The position numbers were made by a program, and so were the translations under genes. A model generated the notes under the pieces. The model made no database searches and was not told the origin of the DNA. It saw only the letters and a program-made list of their open reading frames with translations. A stretch of 64,000 bases of DNA from Pseudoscleropodium purum (taxonomy: Eukaryota > Streptophyta > Bryopsida > Hypnales > Brachytheciaceae), in the NCBI GenBank assembly GCA_963969395.1, contig OZ017798.1:3348001-3412000 (forward strand). Reading direction: 5' to 3'. Of the stretch, positions 1 to 11,540 are shown piece after piece (position 1 is the first letter of the stretch; each line of letters begins with the position of its first letter).

Positions 1-2152
1 TGGCGGATCAGTTGATGGGGGGCCTAGACAGTGAGTTCAAACGTAAGCAGGTTCAATTTTCCACCCTTCTGCATATTCTCAGTCATGGTCGCCCAATGTG
101 CGACTATGAGCGCCAAGAGCAGTTGTTGAAGCAACTAAAGGTAAGAAATTTGCCCAAAAAACATTGGTCGGAAACAACAGCTTGGGAGATGAGCGAGCAT
201 CTCTACGGTTCGGTGTTGGCGGCCCTTAAATCTGTTGTCCAATCAGCGAAATTCATTTCTGTAAGCGCTAATGAGGTAATCACTATTGACAGTACCTTAT
301 GGCTGGGGGTTGACGTATATGCAATGGATTAGTGGGAGAGAATACCACATCTCTTACCGTTGCACTGTGTTTCAGAGTCTGCAAATGCAGATCACATAAC
401 TGACTTGATAATGCATGCATTGGTGGATGAGGGCGGCTTGACGAGCCAAAAAATAGCTAGGAAATTGGTTTGCTTTGGTTCTAACGGTGTGAGTGTTTTC
501 CAAGGGCATAGGACCGGAGTGACATCGCAGATACGGGGAAAGTGGGCACCGTTTCTGATCGGGGCGAGCTGTGTAAGTCACCGCCTCAATCTGGTTGTTA
601 AAACCATGTCGAGGTTCCCGCTCATCTCGAGGCTTGAGGGTCTCTTCTAGACCGTGTATTCATACTTTTGTCGAAGCAAGAAGTGTCATGCTGAATTGCA
701 GAGGCTTGCTGATCTCATGGAAACTAAGGGTAATCGCATGGTAAGAAATGTTGAAACGCGTTGGATCTCCATGAGGAGTCCAGCAGCTCGGATTCTCTCC
801 GAGTATCGCATGTTGCTTGTCAAGATGGGAGTCGACATGGCTTCTGGAGGTGGTACCAAAGCTGCTGCCGATAACTTTGACCTTCTCTCTGATTTAGAGG
901 TTTTGCTTTCTCTGGCTTGTTTCATTCCACTCGTGAACACAGTCCATTGCTTGATGAAGCTATCACAGTCTCGTGATATTTTCATATATGACTTTGTGCA
1001 AGCGGTCAAGCTTTGCCAAAATGATCCGTCTCGCATGTTTCTGGATGCTTCTACTACATACAGCAAAGCCAAGTTTCCTTGCTGTAGTGAATTGGTGGAC
1101 CTCAAGAGCCCGGAGATTCCGCTTGCTTGGCAGCAACATCCTGGAGATAGTGGCATTTGTCATTTGATCGTCAATTTTGATCAAACTCGAGATTTTGCAA
1201 GATGCCACGATAAGTTGAGCGGCCAACATCTATTTGTGACAATGGAGGAGTTTAATCCGGTGCAGGACAATGTGGAGTGCCAATTTTCAGGTAACGGCTG
1301 TCCGGCACCTTTCTTCTCTTTTTTATTTCCATTTTATTTCCATTTTTTTTTCAGTTCAGTTTTTTGCTTCATTTCAGTTTCTGGTTCAATCAAATTAACT
1401 TAATCACTTGAACGAACCTTTGAATCAAAATTGAGTTGAAACTGGAATCAAAACTGAGTTGCTCACTGTAATTGAACTTGAACTAACTTGAATCAGAACT
1501 GAGTTACTCACTTAAATTGAACTGAATTTGTGCGTTTCATTTTGCAGAGATTGCCCAATCTCTCATTGATGAGCTGGAACGCAAGTTCCCCTAACAAGCC
1601 TTGCTTGATGCCTTTGGCATTATCTACCCACAATACTGGCGGCAAGATGGTGCTGATGACATCTGGCAGTGCTTAAAGAATTTTTCTCAATTGTCAAACC
1701 TGTGAATAAGGGTCAGCCCTTGTGATGGTGAGATGCCTTATACTGTTCCGGAGTTGCCTTCCGCCATTGATCTGGATAATCAACAAGGGCTTTTCAAAGT
1801 GACAGTGAAGTCGCATGCAAAAGCTGCCTATGACCCGCCTTTTAACACCAACCTTGTAATAAAGCTGTGGTGGAAACTTTCCCAAAGCTAGCATTTGTGC
1901 AAGTTAATCTCGGAGTACTTTAAGTTGGCTGAAATTGGCTGCCCTCTTGTTCTTGGCTTGGTGGAGGATGAGAGATGCTTTTCTAATTTGAAGTTCCTTA
2001 AATCATGCCAACAGAATAGATTAGGGGAACATTTGCCATTTGTTGTCCAGATGTTTGGCCAAAAATACTTCTCTCTTGAGAGTTTTCCTTCTAAGAAAGC
2101 CATTGAATCTTGGAAAAATGCGGTAAAGGTTGGCCGGCAAGGGGATGCGTGA
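1..2152 (+). pseudogene. hAT-superfamily transposase relic (5' end outside window)
   Basis: The sequence encodes most of a hAT transposase of the plant DUF4371/zinc-finger-like type, cut by the window edge. Reading in order, a block with LLHILSHGRP lies near 75-100, a core with KLVCFGSNGVSVFQGHRTG near 460-515, and NVETRWISM near 750-770. The C-terminal hAT dimerisation region is at 1895-2150 (EYFKLAEIGCP, VEDERCFSNLKFLKS, LESFPS). The frame is broken by TAG at 330-332 and 648-650, TAA near 1592-1594, TGA near 1702-1704 and a frameshift after that. Several stops sit where a glutamine codon would be expected. An intron with intact ends can be inferred at 1291-1547; joining 1290 to 1548 continues the frame as QFS-EIAQSLIDE. 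It cannot make a functional enzyme. The family assignment rests on motif recall and looks secure; the length missing upstream is unknown. Confidence 0.85.
1291..1547 (+). other. inferred intron of the hAT relic
   Basis: Donor CAG/GTAACG lies at 1288-1296 and acceptor TTTTGCAG ends at 1547. Removing the segment joins two conserved transposase blocks in frame by rebuilding a GAG codon. The intron contains imperfect repeats built on the words GAATCAAAACTGAGTTG and ATTGAACTTGAA at about 1420-1530. Confidence 0.6.
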
Positions 2153-2293
2153 AGTAGGTCGGGTGTTCAATCAGTATCCTCAATTCTTCACCACAAGAAT
2201 TTTGCCTTAGTTTTCATGAGGTTAGTCAGGCCTTGCAATTCAAGTGAACCTTGACTCAATCTTCAGCGGATGTGTTGCTGGAGACGTTCATGG

Positions 2294-2433
2294 GATGGTG
2301 GGCTCATCAACAACAGGTTGGTGATGCTGGTTTGATTGGCGAGGGGCTGCTGACAGCATGGTGAGCTCATCGGCGAGACGGCGACAAGCTGGTGAAGTGG
2401 TGATGCTGGGTTCACTGGTGAGGGGGCTGCTGA
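2294..2433 (+). repeat. imperfect tandem duplication of about 65-75 bp
   Basis: Two units begin ATGGTGGGCTCATC (2294) and ATGGTGAGCTCATC (2358), and both end in GGGGCTGCTGA. They share GGTGATGCTGG inside. They lie just past the hAT C-terminal domain and may belong to the tail of that element. Confidence 0.6.
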
Positions 2434-5400
2434 AGTACTGAGGGACTGGTTTCATAGTCGTCGATGCAGTTGAAGCCCTCATTGGCTGCTTTTTCTACTA
2501 ATCCGTTAACATGTTTCGTTTGTCTTGTGTTGTTCAAAACACTAACACTACACTGGGTAGTCTAGAAGGGTTCAACTCCCTTGTTAGTGCCATGTACATT
2601 TAGATTTTAGAACTTTGTTTGAGATAAATTTCAAGTATGTAACGATTTTTGAAGTTGTAAGACTGAAATTTTGTGCATGTCCAAAACACCAAATTCGCTT
2701 TTATACGAATGATTGTCGTTATACTTACCAGTTTTATGCATGGAAGTCTACAGAAATGAGTTTTATGTGTGCACCATGTCGTTGAACATGTCGCAAGTTC
2801 TGCTGTATCACCAACAGAAAAATTTATACAGAATATCCCTTTCCAATTGCAATATATCAACCTTATTCCACCAACGGAAATAGTGTTCACGAAAATAGGC
2901 GCCCATGTAGGCCACGGTCATAGCCTTCAGTCGAATTTTGGGAAACCCATTCTGGGATCGCTGATTTGTACCCCTCGCCCCACCCTGCCAACCTCGGACT
3001 GACTAACTAATGTGAACAAGACTAGAATGGTTCCACCGCCATGAAGATGAGTAAGTTGTGTAAGCAGGGGCGGTTTCAGTACAACTTACTTTTGGGTTGG
3101 AGAGCACCGGTCGGTCAGCAGAGCAGCTCTGCTAACAATCATCATTGTCTGCGAACTCATCAATTAAAGGCATCTGCTGCCCGTTGTCGTATCCGGGTAC
3201 CCACAGCCACAGCCAGCCTCTCTCGGAAAGAGCAATATTTGAATGACCCACTTGTGTGTTGGGCACCTGCATATAAGTGAAGCTTCAGGTAACTCTGCCC
3301 GCCCATCACAGCCAAAATCAGAGCCAGTCCATCACTGGAAAATTATATTAATGGTGCCAGAGTACATTCCAATTCTAAAATGTGCACTAAAGTAGAAGTA
3401 CCTATATCGGATAACTTCAGCATTTGAGCATGTACGATGTGGGAAAGACATGGGGGGAACTAGTGTGTGCAAAATTAAGGTTGTAGAAGAATGTTAAAAA
3501 AATAAAATAAAATAAAAATTCTCCGCAAATGAATATTTTATTAAATATGAAAGTGAATTTTGCACCTGGATCCATTCAAGTTTCGTAGACTCTCCTATTG
3601 TGGTTAGCTTTGGAAGTTTTCCCTAAGCCAACAAAGAAAAGGGATGAGTAGATGAGAAAGTAATAACCAAGAATTTTTTCAATGACCATTGCATCCACAT
3701 GTTGTCCACAATAGGTTAGCCTATGCAGCAATTACAAGAACCTGTCTGAAATTGGTACTTCTACCTTATTAGAATAATTTTGCCTATGATAGTCTCCCCT
3801 CTCATTTTGCCTGTCATAGGTAGAGTTACCTTAACTTATTACACTCAATCGTAAGTTTGATTCAGGCATGGAATGTATGCTCACACCTCGCTCAAGGGTT
3901 CAGTTTCTCATCAAGTGTGATAATCATGTGCCCAGAGGATATTTCCCCCTTCTGGACATGCCTTGCTTGCTGGCTTTCATAATTTTCAATAGGAGACAGA
4001 GGATATTTTCCCTTGGCAGCCAGCGGTACTTCATTCTTTGTTTTTGTTTTTTTGGGGGGAAACAAATGAAATGGAACAGAAAGGAATTTCATTGCAACTC
4101 AAGGGGCAAAATAAGATACAAGCTTGGCAGCCACAAGTGGCTGGCCTGGCAGGAGAGGAACCAAGCCAACAAAAACACAACAAAAAACGACCAACCCAAC
4201 TCACGCCCAAGAAGGGAGAAGACAACAACCCAAAGGCAAAGACAAAGCCCAAGGAGGCTGGCTTCAACAGGCCAAACAACCCAACCGGACACATCGGGGC
4301 CTAACTTCAAGGCAGTTAGAAAACAAATCCCACAAATATTCCATTCTTTGTAATCTCCCTAGAAGGGTCGGACACCATGACAATGCCTTGGTATTTGCTG
4401 CATTTTAAAAAGTGGAAATTATAAATATTTTCCAAGTTTTTGCACCACTTGGGAACTGGGGGCATAAATGACAAGAACATGTACATTGTAACCGTTTAAG
4501 AACCTGACATTGTTTATGCCGTATTCCTACCGTAGAAGAATATGATTTAAAGTATATTCCAAAGACTTTGAAATGGGCCAATACTTTCAGGAACAAAGAA
4601 TTGCTTGTGTCCAATTTAGTAATTAACAATGGCCTACAAGTTGTAGAGCATGATTTGCATGCAAATGCTTTGAGTAGGATTCCACTCAAACACTCAAACA
4701 CTCCACTTTCAAAGATTTTTGCTTCACCATTTGAGCAAGGCGCAATGGCTATGATAACAACATCCTAATTCAAGGTAAATCAAGTCTAAAGATTGGTTGT
4801 AGAAAAGATGTATCCATGGATTGGAGAGTCCTCATTGATATTATGCCATTTAATTCAAATTTGGAGCTAAGCTAAGTTAGTACCTTAGCTATAGAATATT
4901 ACATTTTGTATTGCTTATGATATTTTCACAACCAAGCTTAGATAGTGATTAGCTTGATGGAAAGAGGGAGAAAAAACATATTTATACAAGATATAAGTAG
5001 AACTCGCAAGTTTTATTTTAGGCAATTAAATGCCCAATTTCTTCCAAAAAAAAAATGGGCAACTTCAAGCCTATAGAAAAAAAGGGGATAAATGTGTTAA
5101 AATTTGCCAAATTATAATGATGGCTCTACACATTGTTGCCACAATGTTTTCAACACCTCATTTCATCCATTGAGGAGAGCCAACACATACAAAAATTGCA
5201 TGCAAAAATTACAGACTCAACTCAAAATGAAGGAGCCATGAACTTAAAACCTTCTTGAAAGAAAGGCCACATAACCATTTGTCTGAAAACCAGAAAAAAA
5301 AACCCGCTGAAAAGTATGCAAGATACAAAAAAAGATCAGGGCATTAATTGGTTAATTTGTTTCATCAGGTTATATGTCCCTTGACGGCAGCAAGTCAAGT

Positions 5401-5904
5401 ATGCTGGTTTCATGGGATACTGCAATCAGATTCAACTCCTACTGCAGCAACACTCTGACGCATGTGAATTAGGATAAAAGCTTCGAGTAGAATTCCTTCT
5501 GATTCTCAGCTGGTGGAAATGGGAAGGATTAGAAGGTATGAGAGGCGCAAATTCAACGTCATGTAAGCGACCTTTGGTTTTGTCAAGGATATTTCTTAAC
5601 CCGAAGCATATGGATACCACTGTACAGTACAGGACATGGTGTCTCTTGTTGCTTGCTTCAAAGGTATCAGTGAAATTGCTGTCGAACAAGGGTTATTGAT
5701 ACCAGTAATTAAAATTTTCATAATGGGCATTGAAATCCACAATGTTCCGCAGCTAGTGATCGACAGCGTCGAAGAGGAAAGCTTGATCCCTTCATCAGCC
5801 CTGTCAATCTCTTTCGTTTCACATTCTTTAGCTGTACTCCCCACACGTCTTACATAGCTAGCTACTACACGACTTGTCCCTGGAATGGAGTTCGAGAGTT
5901 TTGC
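2434..5904. other. no gene recognised; includes one small terminal-repeat remnant
   Basis: Short open frames occur (for example around 3868-4353) but resemble no family I know and have random-looking composition. A stretch at 4100-4310 is rich in AAC/CAA words and gives a low-complexity Lys/Gln/Pro translation in plus frames. The small element end at 3764-3831 is listed separately. Nothing else is supportable. Confidence 0.5.
3764..3831. repeat. miniature copy of the TA-flanked palindromic-terminus element
   Basis: The right end, read on the minus strand, begins AGGTAACTCTACC and continues TATGACAGGCA. It abuts a TA dinucleotide (3832-3833). A facing TTTGCCTATGATAG lies at about 3777-3790. 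The two look like degenerate inverted ends with almost nothing between them. Better copies are at 20453 and 33945. Confidence 0.5.
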
Positions 5905-6715
5905 GACTGCATCCAAATCCGAGTGCAGTATATAAGGTCATCTGCTTCGTGGGTTTTTCACAGGTTCTAACTATGGTAACGAGAAAATTCATTGAGAACA
6001 GTGTTTTCGAAATCGAGAAATTTTCAGCCGGTTCCTGTTGTACACATTAATTCTTCGGTTACAATTTGTAACGGATGTAAGAAAAATATTCCACTCGTGT
6101 TGCTTCGTAGGTCTTCGAAATAACCACGAGCAAATTAATATCCTCATATGATTAGGGTTTGATTAATCCACACGGCAGGCACGATCAACGTATTTTCATT
6201 CTGAAGCCAAGGATCGAAGGTCAAAAGTAGCGGAAGGTCGAAAGAAGCGAACAGCTTACATGCAGAGAGCATGTAGACATATCTTTCGCTACAACTGCAT
6301 CAAATCCGAATGCAGGATATTACATTTGATTAATGAATTTTCAAAAATTACTACGTCCGGTGACAAGAAAATTTGATCGAGAACAGTGCATTCAGAATTT
6401 AATTAAAACAATGGATTACTTTTCAATGTACGTCGCCCGGTTCCTGTCGTAAACATTCTCCGGCCACAATGTGTAACAGAGAGTTAATTAAAATTGTTCG
6501 CCTCACCTTGCTTCGTAGTTCATCACCGATAATGGAGAGCAAAAATATTCTCAAATTATTAGGCTTAACTTAGCATGATTAATTCACCGTGTCGAACATG
6601 GCATACTCAACTAACACATTTCCATGGTTACGCCAAACGATCGAAATTGAAGGAGCGAACAGCTTACATTCCGATGCAAGCCGAACACGTCGATCGACGA
6701 ATCAATATATCGCTA
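5905..6715. repeat. tandem duplication covering the p23 stop codon and 3' flank
   Basis: Two imperfect direct units of roughly 385-425 bp run from about 5905 to 6290 and from 6291 to 6715. Shared words include CTGCATC-AAATCCGA-TGCAG (5909 and 6294), AGAAAATT followed by GAGAACAGTG (about 5980 and 6365), CCGGTTCCTGT (6029 and 6437), TTGCTTCGTAG and GCGAACAGCTTACAT (about 6247 and 6655). The right-hand unit ends on the stop codon of the minus-strand p23 gene. The left unit has CGCTACAACTGC where the gene has CGCTACACCTCC. The duplicated block is therefore the 3' UTR and terminator region plus the last bases of the coding region. Confidence 0.7.
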
Positions 6716-7192
6716 CACCTCCGCCTTGGATACATCCGGCGCGTCGTCGTCGTCGTCTTCTTCATCGTCACTATCTGGCGCGTGCTCCAAATCCGGGTAA
6801 TCATTTATGGCCCGCGACATGTTGAAGTCATTCATCTTCGACGCCGCCTCGTCCTCTTCGTCTTCGTCAATCCAGTGGTTCCAATCGGCTTTCACAAACG
6901 GCGGCGCCTTGCCCACCTTCTTCAGCAACCTCTCCCACCACCCCTTCTCCTCCTTCTCGATGACGCAAAACGTGTGGCGCCGGCCCTCATTGATTTTGCT
7001 CGTGTCCACCTTCACCCGGCCATACAGCTGAAGCTCCGTCTCGTACTTGGCGTCCTTGGACGTGGCCGTGAACGTGAACCGACCGTCGGGCTCCAACTGC
7101 ACTTGGGCATTCTTGGCGTCCGGAAGCTCCACGGTGAGGTACACCTTGTCGGAGCGCTGCGCCCACAGAATTTCAGGGTGACGAGTACTCAT
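6713..7192 (-). CDS. p23-type Hsp90 co-chaperone, short acidic form (159 aa)
   Basis: A single uninterrupted frame encodes a p23/CS-domain protein. In this family p23 binds the ATP-closed N-terminal domains of Hsp90 in the cytosol and slows ATP hydrolysis late in the client cycle. The CS domain spans about residues 4-95 and starts [19 protein letters not shown]. The p23 signature [20 protein letters not shown] and WIDEDEEDE follows. The tail is acidic ([11 protein letters not shown]) and ends SKAEV. The ATG at 7192 was chosen because the residues after it align with the paralogue at 44949 ([22 protein letters not shown]). The four codons upstream begin with TTG. There is no Gly/Met-rich region, so it resembles the shorter p23-2 type of plants. 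No intron is needed. The 3' flank is tandemly duplicated. Family identity is near certain; which plant p23 class it belongs to is inference. Confidence 0.93.
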   Translation of the reverse strand: [159 protein letters not shown]

Positions 7193-9192
7193 GTCGAAAG
7201 GCAATCGAAGGGCAATCGAAAGCAGAAGAAGCAGAAATTGCGCAATTGTGATCGGGAAGCTTCAAGCTCGACAACAGCATTTGTGCTGAGCAGACTCGCC
7301 AACCGTTGCAGCCCTCACACCAGATGGAGACGAAGCTTCTGAGAATCCCCTTCATCACAATTCATTCATCTTTCCAGATGAATTCTTTCTTTCCCTTCTG
7401 GCTCCATCGTTTCTTTCATCTTTTCCGGGTACATTGTTTCATATCTTTCCGGCGCAATTGTTTCTTTTATCTTCTTTTTTTCACCCAAACAGAAGATGAA
7501 ATATGCATTGCTATGACCACTATAATTTATGTCTTTTAGTTAGACTTTGAAGGTGTTTATTTTCTTTGTTCAATGTTAAAATTTGAACTTTCCACTACAA
7601 GAGTTTTGCATTGAATTCAAGGAAGGGCCAAAGGCAATAGTTGTTGTAGGGAATTCTAAACTACATCTAATGTGCCAGGAATCAAAATGATCCATACTAG
7701 TATGTGGAAGTAGGATTCAAAAAACTAATGTAAGGGTAGCTGTAAATACAACAATTACTACCACAAGATGGACATAAATGCAAAAGAAACAATACTTTGT
7801 ATATGTTGACAAAGCATGCAATGCTCACATGTCGACTCTGTGAGAACTAAGAACTTGAATTGGGAATGACAAAATTTCCATTGGTTGTTTGCTTGGATGT
7901 CAACAACTTCATGGTGACGTGGTTTTAGGATAAGACAAATCCAAGGTCCTCTTGGCATTACAATGAAGCTCTATAGTTCTCAATGTGCAATTGAGGCAAA
8001 GAGCTGGTGAGCAATTGGAGGATGGTGGGCTACAATTGAATCCCATACTATACCTACAATGAAAGAATTAGAGTAGAGGGGTGACAAGTTTTATGTTTCT
8101 AGTTGCACGCCCTTCAAATGTATGAAGCTCAATTTTTCAAGTTGAAGAGCAAATTTTTAGAATCATGACCAATTCTCCAACAAACAAGGATCTAGATAGA
8201 GAGACACTTTGACTCTCTGCTTTCACTGATAGGGAATAGAGTTAAAGGACACCCACAATCAATGGTCATTTCTAGAGGTCTTTATTGAGAAAAGTTGAGT
8301 GCTTAGGATGAATCAAATGCACTTGTGCTTGGATATAGGAGAATAGGCACTACAAGAAAACAATTGAATAGGCACTACAATGGATATGTGTGGTTTCTAC
8401 CTCCTCTTCTACACGAATTTGTTCTGACAACCACCATTTGGGCCAATTGGACACCCAACTAGTGATTCCCTCTAGAGAAGAGTAAAGTACTCTTAAGCTT
8501 CATTGTTTGCAAGTACCTACTCTCACATCTAATTCTGGTTGGTATGAGATAATACAATCATGTAGTGAATTTGCTTGGGTTGCAATTTTGCTATCTATTC
8601 TACTGCCATTTTGCAAAGCTATTTCAAAGGTGGAGTTCTAAGTATGAAGGTAGCTAAGGTAGATTCCTACTAGAGCTTCACACCCACTTGAAGATGATTG
8701 TCTTCCCATGACTTTATAGTAGAGGGTGTTGGAGCTCAAGTTGGTAACGAGGTTTCCAAGGGGAAGATGCACGTTCTATCTACTTTGCTAATATTAGGTC
8801 TACATCTACCTTGTGTATTGACAAAGCCAATTCCACAAGTCTTAGTGACCTATGCATATTAGAGTGGCTCTTGAAAGAAAGAGAATGTGGAGCCAACTAC
8901 GGCCAACAATGTACTACTAGTGATGGCCAAGAAGAAGTACACACACAAGCTAAAAACTTATGGTGGCAACGCAAGTGCAAGGGGTGTAGAAGGCGGTTGT
9001 AGTGGCAAGGGAATTAGGAGTCCTTAGGATGTGTTTGTAGCATCTTCATCAAATGGATGAAAGAATATATACACAAGAACAAACAACACATTAACATGAC
9101 ATCCATTTTTTCAGTGACGAGTAGTGCTTTCAAGGCACGTCCGATTAGCAATGCTTGCAATTAGGAATCAAAGCAAGGTTGGGATGAAGACT
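7193..9192. other. p23 upstream region, then no gene recognised
   Basis: The first 200-300 bp should hold the promoter and 5' UTR of the minus-strand p23 gene; pyrimidine-rich runs occur at 7370-7490, but I see no clear TATA box. Further on, short frames such as 8811-9002 have no family likeness. A CACTA-type end motif, CACTACAAGAAAA, lies at 8348-8360, and the 15-mer containing its start recurs 25 bp later (8366-8380). No matching opposite end was found nearby. Confidence 0.45.
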
Positions 9193-9799
9193 CAATGCTA
9201 ACACCCGAGGAGATCACTTAGAGTGTCCATTAGAAACTATGTGCGATAAGATTTTTGACCCCCTATTTTATGTCCTAAAATTTAAATAAATGGAAAAGAA
9301 AAAAATATGAAGAGATTCCTCTACTTTGAAAATTTATATTGTGAATTATTGGTATTTTTCTTTGTTAATTATAATTAGTTATAAATTTTTTAAGAAAAAA
9401 GATGCACTATAGAGCTGAAAATAACTTTCACACCCCTATTTTATATAAGAAAAAATTGTCTAAAAAATAAACAAAAAATTGCTAAAAATAATTCTTTATT
9501 GAAAGTTAATTATCCTTGAATAATAATGCAATGGTCATCTAAATGTATTCTCTATAAATATTTGAGTTGAAAAACATGCCATTTCAGTTCATTTTTCAAC
9601 TTCTTCTACAAATCATTTCATAAGTTATTTGAATTGGAAATTTTTAGCAATAGAAACCTATAGTCATTGTTAATCTAAGTTCAAAATTTTAGGTTGAAAT
9701 TATAATTTATCAAAAAGTATATAGGGGTCCAAAAAATCACATTAACGCACGTCGTATGTTATGGATTTACTAAGTGATCTCCCCAGGTGCTAACAATGA
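9193..9799. mobile_element. MITE-like element of about 600 bp with terminal inverted repeats
   Basis: The left end (9200-9275) and the reverse complement of the right end (9725-9798) match as imperfect inverted repeats. Both contain GGAGATCACTTAG about 10 bases in, followed about 40 bases later by TGTGCGATAAGATTTTTGAC on the left and GTGCGTTAATGTGATTTTTT on the right, and then by a CCCCTAT run. The outermost bases read CACCCGAGG and CACCTGGGG. CTAA flanks both ends and may be the target duplication, but this is uncertain. The interior is AT-rich with no coding potential, as expected for a non-autonomous DNA element. Confidence 0.6.
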
Positions 9800-10476
9800 C
9801 CTAGAGAGACATTCAAGCGACAAAGAGTCGATCCACTTCCAATGGATCCCAAGGGATTTATGCCACCTACCACAAGGGCCCATTTAAATCAACCATAGCG
9901 AGTTCGTGTTTACCTTCACGACCTTTTGTTGGGTGGAGAATTGTTGCCCATCTTGTATCCTATTGCTTTTGAAACGGTCTTAGGTGTGAAGAAGTTAATT
10001 GCTAATGGAACCGAATTAATACAGGTCAATTTTGGGACTTGCCTCAATGTGCAATCACTACTAAGCATTGTCTACAAGTAGGTGGACCATTGAAGAGCAA
10101 CTTAAGTAAGGAGGTCATCGATTCAACAAGCAAGACTGATATAGTAGCAAGGAATTAATCAGTTATGGTAGAACCTCATGCATTTGTAGAAGATGATTCT
10201 GAGCATAATTGGAATTTGGCACTATCAGACATAAGAAGTGATAATGCTAACTTCTCTAGCTATAGGAGTTTTTTCAATGTATAGGAAGACAATCCGATGA
10301 TTTTGTTGGATGAACTTGGAGTTTATCCACTTAGACTAGAACCTTCAAGGGCCAACCTTCACTTCAAGTACTATAATGCAACTTAGTCCCTCCCTCCCTC
10401 CTATCTTGCCAGGCGTTTAGTGGAAAAACACCAAGCACTAGCTAGCAAACATCTCCCAACTAGTGTTTTGTTGTAG
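9800..10476. other. probable 5' part of the adjacent piggyBac relic; no gene recognised
   Basis: The composition resembles the relic that follows, and the stretch may be its decayed N-terminal part. No conserved block is legible. An internal run around 10141-10390 can be read in one plus frame with a few stops but matches nothing I know. Confidence 0.35.
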
Positions 10477-11540
10477 CCTATTAAATACTTCCTCTTGTTC
10501 TAGAATGAAGTGTTGCAATGAAAAATTATTTGAGAGAGTAATGACTAAGTAGACTATGTTGATCCAACAATATGGAAGTAGAAGGGTGGTGAATTAATAG
10601 CAAAGTCCATCATGTTGGAAGAGTTTTGGCAATTCATATGGATCTACTACCTCATGGGTATTGAGGATCAACCATGCATTAGAAATTACTAGCGATGTGG
10701 ACATAATGTCCTATTTTTCAAGGACGTGGCAACGACCATGTCAAGATGTCGGTTTGAGTATATCTTGTGCTATCTACACATGACCTCCAATCATGACTTT
10801 GTGATTGACAAGCATATCCCTTACGACAATCCAATTAGCAAGTGTAGGTGGATTTTGAAGCATGTAGAAGTCAAATTTTAACAATTTTGGAACTTATCCC
10901 CATACATCATAGTTGACAAGTGTATGGTGGCCTACAACGAGTGCTTCTGTTCTTTCAAGCAATATCTCTTGACGAAGCCAATTACTCATGGGATCAAAAT
11001 TTGGAGATGGCATGTTTGTTACAATTTATGTGTAGAGATTGGAGATTTATATAGAGAAGGATAACACATAGCATGATTAGAGCCTAGTGGCAATGCAAAT
11101 AGAAAAGGCAAGACATGTAGTAAGTTGCTTAACAAAGGGACTAAAAGGAAAATGGGCACCATCATATGTGATAACTACTTCACTTTGCCTTACATCTTTG
11201 ACAACTTCTTAGCTTGTGGTTTCTATGTGGTTGGAATTGAACGAAAATAGCGAAAAGGCTTTCCTACAAGTTTAGGCATCACCCATGAACAAATGCGAGA
11301 GATGCTTCACTTCCAAGTGCATAGGGAGCAAAAAATGGCAACAATCCATTGGTAGGATACAAAGGACATATATTTTTTGGCCACTATTGCTGATCTGATG
11401 GCGCTTGGGAGAGTTGTGACCAATTGGATCTCTGGTCAAAGGATTACAAAAGTGTCAACATCCCCAATCCAAATCCTTTATCTTCAAAAGATGGCAAAGT
11501 GAAGTAGTTATCACATATGATTGGCAACCAAAATTGGTCC
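10477..11540 (+). pseudogene. piggyBac-like transposase relic (copy with both halves)
   Basis: A decayed DDE_Tnp_1_7 (piggyBac-type) transposase can be followed across stops and small shifts. Blocks in order are EEFWQFIWIYYLMGI near 10620-10660, FEYILCYLHMTSNHDF near 10753-10800, IIVDKCMVAYNECF (the conserved Asp-containing Asp-Glu-x-Met motif region, here changed) near 10908-10950, FKQYLLTKPITHGIKIW near 10957-11007, and CDNYFTLPYIFDNFLACGF near 11171-11230. A region with KMATIHW and DTKDIYFLAT lies near 11333-11385. Stops replace likely Gln or Trp codons in several places. The second catalytic Asp region (CDNYFT) is kept, but the relic cannot be active. It is in the same orientation as the half-copy at 19.4-20.45 kb, and both align best to the same family. 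Confidence 0.75.

Noticed and set aside
3868..4353. 161-codon plus opening with Lys/Gln/Pro-rich end
   Set aside because: Overlapping openings in all plus frames over an A/C-rich stretch indicate composition, not coding.
6575..7342. 255-codon plus-strand opening across the p23 gene
   Set aside because: Antisense shadow of the p23 coding region, whose domain match on the minus strand is unambiguous.
7320..7360. Heat-shock-element-like GAAGCTTC and nearby GAA/TTC words upstream of the short p23 gene
   Set aside because: The third unit is out of register by one base, and such words are frequent. Not enough for a regulatory call.
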